This document shows, piece by piece, positions 55,101-57,053 of a DNA stretch of 57,053 nucleotides; position 1 is the first letter of the stretch; every line of letters begins with the position of its first letter. Origin of the DNA: Oscillospiraceae bacterium. GTDB lineage: Bacteria > Bacillota > Clostridia > Oscillospirales > Oscillospiraceae. The position numbers were made by a program, and so were the translations under genes. The DNA lies in contig JAFRDM010000040.1 in assembly GCA_017403885.1 (NCBI GenBank), forward strand, positions 1 through 57,053. Reading direction: 5' to 3'. A model generated the notes under the pieces. That model was not told the origin of the DNA. It ran no database searches and saw only the letters and a program-made list of their open reading frames with translations.

Positions 55101-57053
55101 GTGAAAGCGGCCGTGGAGGAGAGAGTATATTCGATCTCGCCGTAGTAGTCCGGGAAGATTGCGGAGTTCTTGGGCGTGGTCTGGTCGGTATCGTAATCGA
55201 TCTCGTTGTTGCCGTAGTCCTTCAGCGTCTTGGTAAGCGTGAGCGTGGCAGCGCCCGTGTACGGGAGCGTAACGTCGTCGCCGGCCTCGCCGCTGTTGTT
55301 CTGGTCGGGCAGATTGGCAAGCTCGGCGTGCATGGCCATCGTGTTTTCGACGTCCAGCGTATAGCCAGCGCTCTCCGGGAAGTGGGCGATCCATGTGCTG
55401 TCCACCGGGTACTTCATCGTGACCTTGTACTTGGTGTAGGTGGGCGTCCAGGTGTCGCCGTTCAGGTCGCCGTCGGAGTCGATGGACTGATAGTGGTCCA
55501 TCACCAGCAGGTTGGTCGTGGAATCCATATCGAACTCGTCATCCGAGCTCCAGATGGTCACGGCAGTCCCGGCCGTCAGGTTCGCGCCGGCGTTGGGCGC
55601 GTCGTTGTCATACCTCTGGATCGTGAAGAGCTCCGGATCACCTATGGTGAGGCCGGCCTTGCTGAGTTCCTTGGTAAAGGTGTCCGTCAGGGTGATGAGG
55701 TCAACCTGATCGCGGCCCGGGTTGCTGTAGTAGTTCGCGTTCTTGTTGATATCGGTGCCGGAGAGCAGGCCGACGCCGACGTCCCACGTGAAGGTGACGT
55801 ACGTGTCGTTGTCGGTGAGGCTGGCGGAGGTCAGGTCCTTCGTCACCTTCCACTGGTCGGTGGAAACGGTGGTGAGATTCTGCAGGGGCATGACGATGCT
55901 CTGCTCGTAGGTCTTGACCTCATAGGAGGGCGCCTGCTTCTGACGGTCGACAACGGTGAACTGCGTGGAGAAGGTCACCGCGTCAGCCGGGAAGACGATG
56001 GGATTCTCGGAATCTCTGACCGCGTCTTCCGTGCCGTTGCCGCAGATAAAGAACTTCAACGTCATGAAGAAGTCCGCCTGCGCGGCGTTCACCGGATCGA
56101 TGCTGATGGTGTAAATTCTGGAGCCGTCTTCCTGCACCGCCGTGTCGTAATTCAGACCGCCGCCGGCGTCGTTGAGGATGAGCTCCTTGGGCAGGTGCAG
56201 AGTAACCTTGCTGGGACCGTAGCTGTCGTACATGGCGGCCACGGGGTTCCACTGCTGGCCCCAGGTATCGGGATCAAGGAAGCCGTAGTACAGCGAGTAC
56301 TCGACCAGCTGACCCGCTCTGAGAGGATGGTCGGCGTCGTAGGGGGTGGTCATCGTGATGTCCGACGCGATCTTCGAGGTATAGTGTTCGGCGCCGGGGA
56401 GATAGTGATCGTCGGACCAATCCAGGATCATCTGGTGGATGGTCGCGGGGGGCAGAAGGTCGTCGCCGCCTTCGCCTTCGCCGTCACGGTCGCCTTCTTC
56501 GCCCTCGCTGCCCTCGCCCTGCGTGGTGAACGTCAGGATGGAGCAGCTATCCAATGAGAAAAAAGCTTCGTCCCCCTCCACATTGGAAGCGACGATCTCC
56601 TGCTCCACTTTCGTGGTCTCGGCGATCCTCAGCTGGTCGGCGTCAAGCGCGCCGTTCTCGTTCGTGACGTCGATCTTGACGTGCAGTACGTCGACGGGCT
56701 GTTCCACCGCCAGGTTCTTGACCTTGACGGAAATGCTGTCGCCGTAGTCTTCAAGATCGTACTTTTCGCCGCCGGAGAGGATGCAGACGTCGTAAGCGTA
56801 GACGACGGTCGTCTCTCCGCTCGCGTCGCCGGTCTGCGTCTCATAGATCCTCTGCGCTACCTCCAGCGGGATGGCCACGACCTGAAGCTCGGCGTCGCTC
56901 GGAAGCATGCCGCTGACTTCAAAGACCTGACCGCCGCAGGAAGCGGAGATCGTATGCGCATAGCGCTCCGGCTCGGCGGGCTGCTCGGGCTCGGCGGGCT
57001 GCTCCGGTTCGGCGGGCTGCTCCGGTTCGGCGGGCTGCTCGGGCTCGGCGGGC
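37142..57053 (-). CDS. Giant multi-domain isopeptide surface adhesin, N-terminus outside window
   Basis: The frame is open across 6636 visible residues; the true start and signal peptide lie beyond position 57053. From N to C: PAEPEQ repeats; an adhesin-type region (about 56900-54900); about twenty SpaA/Cna-B-like prealbumin domains (patterns such as GATFELY, YVLKETHAPTNF), with a DUF11-like part about 46900-45000; eight Spy0128/FctA pilin isopeptide-linkage domains (about 43450-39715); three Cna-B domains (about 39715-38590); two SpaA domains; then a tail rich in P, D, E and G with no LPXTG or membrane helix. These folds form internal Lys-Asn cross-links and make rigid stalks. Followed 18 bases later by the TasA-like genes. 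Confidence 0.93.
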   Translation of the reverse strand, partial: PAEPEQPAEPEQPAEPEQPAEPEQPAEPERYAHTISASCGGQVFEVSGMLPSDAELQVVAIPLEVAQRIYETQTGDASGETTVVYAYDVCILSGGEKYDLEDYGDSISVKVKNLAVEQPVDVLHVKIDVTNENGALDADQLRIAETTKVEQEIVASNVEGDEAFFSLDSCSILTFTTQGEGSEGEEGDRDGEGEGGDDLLPPATIHQMILDWSDDHYLPGAEHYTSKIASDITMTTPYDADHPLRAGQLVEYSLYYGFLDPDTWGQQWNPVAAMYDSYGPSKVTLHLPKELILNDAGGGLNYDTAVQEDGSRIYTISIDPVNAAQADFFMTLKFFICGNGTEDAVRDSENPIVFPADAVTFSTQFTVVDRQKQAPSYEVKTYEQSIVMPLQNLTTVSTDQWKVTKDLTSASLTDNDTYVTFTWDVGVGLLSGTDINKNANYYSNPGRDQVDLITLTDTFTKELSKAGLTIGDPELFTIQRYDNDAPNAGANLTAGTAVTIWSSDDEFDMDSTTNLLVMDHYQSIDSDGDLNGDTWTPTYTKYKVTMKYPVDSTWIAHFPESAGYTLDVENTMAMHAELANLPDQNNSGEAGDDVTLPYTGAATLTLTKTLKDYGNNEIDYDTDQTTPKNSAIFPDYYGEIEYTLSSTAAFTVYEPDETTGFKIAKDDNGNDMTGAASYTIKTHKDYLLVPGIPYTVTENLTPKQQLVMTQYNSAAELAAMTNYTPAADSTWAVNMKNQETVYSIKITKYDDGNQTVGGATFELYFKDGATEKLVGSDTSTDAGFAFFERLPQGTYVLKETHAPTNFAVSDDSPWTINLPDDITDGTLQLKKDIHDKRLNATLTLTKYVGTAEGSNAKPAAAATYDFPGTFVLQRSLDPNATNWETVADVDSSVNVNGQIQALLPAFTDGADPQTYWYRFEETIPTGYYDPLSNKEAGQKVYTDPIQLVDSNGAATDKAVSLYNRQYIKVTVNKNFYDNNGTSNNDWNYVTGKTVDVTLYQYVEYVENGETHYTMTPVTGGAKPVGSETSGTLKTATWEGLRTWDENGRKITYLLDEAEVTGYSDGSGLTTKDVEYPAGTTKTYYVIPTTGNSSDQVTFSTLLKNYEQVVLVRAWKRDWNRPASVIPGAEITVYTDPECTHVAKNAKVAHTSNSGGNVTYDIAKDADLSGVSVVSGGTLFYLKPGQIYYFKETKVPDNTHFKALGNAALSASEYQNASNRVTGDVATTVGVIDLRNPVISEDGSAYVYHITCLNQYDPRVAIKKVSSAATGTHISNAKFAAFTKNADGKYVPYPNAGDQYVLDATNTMVSDMYFPTGTTYYFAEVQKPSDDYLDPNTNYDLYHQMDSAYVQGQVVGGRYNGRTLTFYPVTTSNNQPSAPRAENSPNYNYATFTFKNIPNRAKLKVTKYLDGEISKSVSFPITITPGVNGAESTTLNTGADGTVTFENLPVKDAQGDYITYTVTETLTGTAATTYYKVSDGQTAELTLNTTGSNVTDKDKQGNPLKVENATRVDLKARKVFRNAWQAGWTTPPAVEGATIGLFVREGDNWVLVQKEGLQNPKTSDTNGLVEFQHLERGKDYALVELASGHDNMFPWKDGSFKDYPEGGAGCTTFPNSQIGNYNALVITAEEIAVSNSGSGSGSGTGTDTDNKPQTLFDLGDVINSNHWVQFHIKKWIDATKDPVTGKYPYMDLPGTATPNASEGDSPLDNAVFELWRIVLPEGVDTVNFKETGWNYPADDELHNWKSLGVYSSGTLYTWDGERMEGEFLTDADSDINERYIYLLVEKNAGPNGGIMVPSFKYTFFHALGTDFTVTVPGYSPRDNTYEMDKVKHDDIMNTRPSGDGGGVIYLASIRIAKWRDSYNETTGQLTNDYQPLPGAQFEIRVGSPTGAVMANLTVGLDANYSGGSSSDPNDIRPSVAQTGTYLLSFNDDGTCDIYDYETEETIADNITPVTFEYTVGEGENAVTRTGYKVLVYIKETWAPDGYGYDNSWYPMWLCFLNARVGSSSGASWVFNDAYYVRNKVPNTTDPNYHEILLTDQGSQTTARVNSAYTSDSYYTGLLYKEEPSFVRIVDYPMHNTMVTVHKYGYTPTKDTLGQNSTAAHLDTLSQSAINRVSLGNVTMVIQKKNDNGGWDYWDYRENIPGEIAEAKFTTLPDGTFQFPDGLPEGTYQIWEDNLNENTAYEMAYPAGRNRVFTVTKATLHLSIYNPKKIDFTIHKTDFSGTPLTGVTFQLKQGNTVMYTGVESGENPGTYVFTNTAGSTLIDSGTYTLVESKAGYSRAYLKEYLQSVYGLGALVDGTTVGYTWSASTANVEGTDEESVISINPATGEGKPNILTGKASLELTVKNPKMTDVTLTKIDELTGNKINTAATFALYYKPFTVDFSAASNEVTVSIPDAAYTATSTSNVTTAMTGAGYYRYVSSSTYQYNTGRIYTFAEGTPDTNGLVTDTVTNASGGTAGQGVISLKNLKPGIYVFYETTAPTNYSIIKDSNNRNIFYTVVVTGGLPVTVNAPDSLKKATVKNYLPNVEGDTREITTLYAASTNGQTVGVTAENRPKVKLRATKTIATSMIGDLPSTEAWSVTFNVYSSQTTTTKFASVTITNETRQNNANNVMDITFKQTTSGNTNKAQWFVVGQDYYLEEVINSPVSANFTLGTIEFDGVTLTRLSNGRYKFRINSVDSEQVGSNSSNANYCKLKVNATNEWIYGQVDFLKLDKTYNPPQPSTAMSGAEFKICYEENGQWVKIDEAVLTEDPAHPGYYSFYFPLHSVENTTYRIYETKAPADFILDTTSYIEVQLSKENNKVTASTSLVNSKGNHINIIKYDSAYGTNYSRAGDDDAAFTLYRLTGDESTGMTWEAVETKSIKNTEGVEAQISFLTVPGVVYAIAETNYRLDKYSGIDSVWQGETELHGVELKVDGATVMLYGQPVLRYDLGASTDDVTIKVYNEKYVTPRIEKIDVGGYQGNEDNSAVKATANYAIYEIPNGELTTAATAAQVEAFIADTEHHPYLLTGKADTIDNNLANGTYGLWTTDTVTKRWNPDKSYLIVETKVGKKSGGEYNTLRKDDPRVEWFVVVPANPDSLVWQLKNVYGNATVTLTKSAVNGQAGDVTNDIRDGHVESLMTGDRKVVFDIKPTVTGKNQMLETFEVYENGLTCDVDGLDLVYKFTQIDVGGASQNVDLFGENFTATISAKVSFYTGLITADMTDEQIEAMKISGRDVVINNVESGYTVQASQIPQNARSFKITYYSQQVINKTAEGTGFHDRYSLGEVFRAQTTRVYATVTQQANGTFKNGVTPITKINNAAKTVLKYPKWSDDGSGTTPVTVKPNASASVIVDPIKLPKVMVEKNASTMTVQFGSQEYADITYTLEIKNVSDYDFDYPVLLDILPTGVDYVANSASVGTGSAQAETFDLNPEPVTVQGNPSIIFHNDEPVSEPETAVIFYLDGTLKPHSTVTLSYTARVKITATYFSGSELQNDVYLSSTSTDRYFTTDNPRGLTFTDDSGQLGDKLSDEAIERQGTAVAREGALDAALDPYSTDYYGWVSASKKVSVGNMTTVTLKKQVYGDQDAGYHDGLGTSTRTNLAATPAPTHGWVKWMLAVTNGFSQQDYIDHIVIGDVISKPGDFGDVYKNSKWETIFDHIILVYNNQETDEVPASDYTVYYYTVDTASARTAVINATSDTTQLTEANGWTTTKPSDLSTVYAFVMVFDPDYQIQKHHTLIVTYESEVVNIESNEVFDQVAFLNANNDFYSNYYYLGRPMFMRSNPVSVTLMDKPVEIQGDVWIDEDWTDLQLASGNRRPYEKYKVIQELVGLDGTPENSNVKFSIFDDRSPENSIGVRTDDTGAMSQHSGAESIQHFRFGSYQDANGVTKGGLGAARVESSPLYNGDQLNVNALSGQDPYNYHLKAEFKNASLANVFKLTGNKSPNYFHSEDPGTLTTGSVSFRDNNFLSDNGSDTSFVMKPFFIPYAAVIDQTKDIGFRMVRSLVINKVEKDTSLPIQDAKFSIYGPFDEFAGTAASGNALKFTKVSDGVYAYEGGATGVTELVTNSEGKITITGLNWWKEYVVKETYTPDQYSIAGATLTTDTQNQTDLIGRDALTGGDDNDGYQSGYAEYSVLTASATEFTFRVKLPHTQRGIANNTMSVTVANPSGTGFSFQKVGEQYAEDGSETRAPLKGIKFALFTLPEGSALTNANLVPFQQNGSNVIAESDVTGKVEFEEIPYGTYYMKEISLGDNTIFWSNETIYKVVVNHDNTVTITAESGDALLPDTDPEQTGMLVASDDPNYQGYTILNKIQRISVDGEKQWVENDDIGSVLRPEDQQVTIRLYKNKTATENLDPIQTTTASYTNSWKWSFTGLIKYSYTIDSTGTITATEINYTVDESEIPYYTFEVQNGTTSNSYIVVNTVNGVLKISKVVEKDDEFATEKTFTIKVKLEKPGEGDQTVPVTGTFKLQRTVPTPVGSLQDITFDSNGEATFTIQKDETWMIYGLPKGASYTISEVPANANGWSLVSIQPDNGTIAENNTVYASTVTNTYKAEGGIVISGKKEMVGKPLGDMQFTFQLVRLDGETEIPLGDAFTVTNDGNGNFSFPEIKYYLHKEIPAGETDRNDVKVWYYRVKEIKPETNPIDGVTYAQDPVDFSVTVTDNGDGTLSAVKTQGTPAIKFINTFGAIKPVPIGGMKILHGRLLKEGEFSFQLSKGTTKLGPTVTNSADGSFDFGGIVYEIVSATDGTITLKETYKADLGGTGGTLLSTTVLKDSTTDLFVNDIYTTDFTYTVEEIVPAEANRLPGVAYTTDTQTVTVTVEYNRSTGELSVVRDPLTDLEIDFINTYEVENNIPVTGLKILRGRTLAAGEFTFKLSKGTAVLNDSVTNAADGSFDFGGFVYKIAAATDGTITLTESYKAADADSAALVSSMVVPADAFVGNIYTTTFTYTVEEIVPDPGLTGVIYNNTPHDITVTVTYDKSTGELTVTKSPALAAEIDFINTYEVENNIPVTGLKILRGRTLAAGEFTFKLSKGNEVLNDSVTNKLDGTFDFGGFVYKIANAVDGTITLTESYKAAGANSATQVSTATVDPNAFVNDVYTTTFTYTVEEIVPDDADKLPGVTYNNTPHDITVTVTYNRDTGELTVTKSPELAAEIDFINTFSAVKPIDIQGLKILHGRELDPDEFTFKLLKGDDVLNDSVTNMLDGTFDFGGFEYEIASAVDGTITLKETYKSDLSATGGTPLSTTVLKSSTVDLFENDVYTTTFEYVVEEIVPDDADKLPGVTYNNTPHTITVTVTYNKDTGEMTVTKSPETAVEIDFINTYEVSEPIDIQGLKILHGRKLNEGEFTFKLSKDDRVLNDSVTNAADGSFDFGGFEYHIAGAVDGTITLTESYKADLSGDTAEVLSTTDITGEFDGDVCTTTFEYVVEEIIPDPGLTGIGYTTETRTVTVTVSYDKSTGVLTVTKDPALAAEIDFINTYEVEKDVPANGLKILNGRELAEGEFTFKLSNDDGVLNDSVTNAADGIFDFGGFDYKIAAATDGTITLTETYKEDLSAAVGRELSTTVIKSSTVDLFDGDVFEITFDYYVEEVIPDDENKVPGVTYDPETAVFFVTVTYDRSTGELTVTKDPETAAELKLTNTYEAEGEITVEAKKTLKGETLEGGEFSFELYQADASGSAIDDPLQTVANDADGSIRFNTTDETRLNYKLTTDDDGYIVVTEYFGKTFLSTETLDSKNVFNGKDFYYLVKEYVPAEGIEGVVYSVQTFLITVTVTDNGDGTLNVVKDKELEDVEFINTPVFTHVDGLKIWDDAENQDNIRPESIQIDLLRKIKNSDDEPVSIASVTVTADEDGEFKWSFTDLPVYAPSTLNTAESMAENEYEYSFSEAEIEYPADFVAGYTVSYAEPVYEDGYWTIEVTNKHVPELVDINGLKIWDDKDNQDGVRPESITIALLADGVEIDSVTVEPDENGEFKWSFKDLPRFKAGEQGVEVVYTFSEAEIRRPAGFVAGYTVSYTEPKYNPPAVDENGELQKAYWYIEVTNKYVPELVDINGLKIWDDADDQDMIRPESITIALLADGVEIDSVTVRADENGEFKWSFENLPRFREGKQGENIVYTFSEAAITVPDVFESGYTVIYSDPVFTAPAEDENGEMQLGYWSIEVTNFHEPEAIPFSLYKLGQVAEDGKIKEVAEPLQGVEFTLYTDEACTEIAEMILVDAEGNCSKVPAVVTSDENGLVDFGQISFEITKAEDGTVSVEPKTYYLKETKLGEGSEDSYWDNDTLYTVVATPRDGETAAKVEIAVADDSAVTFEGKAYTGKLDGDKIENDLVHYEIKLVKKDYTDETKLIEGAEFDLYRAPDADPAEEAEEPEALELPTVEEVSAYSKLNTESLVTDEEGKVDLGDLLPGTYYLVETKAPDGYCKLDEPVEIIVRKGLITVSYRITLIKDGESTVVDVTKDYEQEKGEVPTIEVTIEDTPKYGNLRITKLLERFELSEDATFVFTVVGKIDGKTVYSNTAVLTCSASDPSGVMSTVLNYIPAGAEVTVTEAYSGSHYVLTSEANQTTVIEANVTVGVEFSNDYVPEEKGGHGIVNMFEPDDSDLGWHWSKSDNTPNTEAALPPPPPVRSGDEDEDGEGDDKPTDGNASGETSGGTPED
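38590..39715 (-). repeat. Three Cna-B coding repeats (about 366 bp period)
   Basis: Three near-identical copies of a Cna-B module, each starting with GLKIWDD (near 39690, 39330, 38960) and containing RPESI, FKWSF and FSEAEI motifs. Spacing is about 366 bp (122 codons). Confidence 0.85.
39715..43450 (-). repeat. Tandem array of eight FctA/Spy0128-type pilin domains
   Basis: Eight consecutive modules with pattern GEF.F.L..DG.FDFGG ... VEEI.P ... GVTY ... TVTVTY ... EIDFINTY. Copies 2-7 are very alike, with GLKIL codons near 43020, 42535, 42062, 41588, 41103 and 40630, a spacing of about 471-484 bp. Copies 1 and 8 are more diverged. DNA similarity between copies makes homologous copy-number change likely. 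Confidence 0.87.
56945..57053 (-). repeat. PAEPEQ coding repeats (18 bp)
   Basis: Four PAEPEQ units and one PAEPER unit are visible at the edge, continuing outside the window. Proline/glutamate spacer in the N-terminal part of the giant adhesin. Confidence 0.85.

Overview
The window reads as chromosomal DNA of a high-GC, Gram-positive gut-type Clostridia (Oscillospirales or a relative; inferred, no rRNA or other marker gene present). Supporting signs are AGGAGG ribosome sites, rho-independent terminators, a class B sortase, BspA-like and SpaA/Cna-B surface proteins, a DUF4860 pseudopilin-type protein and a NiCo riboswitch of the Firmicutes type. Every protein gene except one (a cation efflux gene at 12389-13270) lies on the minus strand. 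Both window ends cut through very large surface-protein genes.

Layout, low to high coordinate: (1) 1-4806, the 5' 1602 codons of a secreted leucine-rich-repeat (BspA-like) surface protein with an acidic E/K/P stalk and C-terminal tandem domains. (2) 5193-12205, housekeeping and metabolic genes: a GPH sugar transporter translationally coupled to a PIG-L deacetylase, a Lar-like zinc ribbon, a multi-FeS GltD-like flavoprotein coupled to hypA, and an alpha/beta hydrolase with acylphosphatase. (3) 12231-13270, a NiCo riboswitch controlling a CDF efflux pump. (4) 13462-28142, a long co-directional signalling and pilus block. In transcription order it holds a small HTH protein, a receiver-GGDEF*-EAL protein, an HPt protein, a hybrid histidine kinase, a broken second hybrid kinase, then a compact type IV pilus-like operon (transglutaminase lipoprotein, PilC, four membrane-anchored small proteins, PilT), a BTAD regulator with a degenerate GGDEF domain, a small conserved-looking protein and an intact diguanylate cyclase. 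(5) 28474-32457, a phosphatase/thpR/ZIP operon and a flavodoxin/DUF362 operon, each with a clear promoter and terminator. (6) 32474-57053, one tightly packed surface-fibre operon: a giant (at least 6636 residues) multi-domain adhesin, two SipW/TasA-type secreted proteins, a sortase substrate, a GNQ-repeat membrane protein, a SipW-type signal peptidase and a class B sortase.

How the parts work together (inference): region 6 looks like a self-contained machine for making a surface fibre, with its own peptidase, its own sortase, putative subunits and a huge isopeptide-domain adhesin. Region 4 looks like a phosphorelay and cyclic-di-GMP module wired to a minimal pilus/pseudopilus. Together with the LRR protein in region 1, the window is strongly oriented to surface attachment. 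The best candidates for something undescribed are the giant-adhesin/SipW/sortase-B operon and the PilT-only pseudopilus operon with its BTAD/degenerate-GGDEF regulator.
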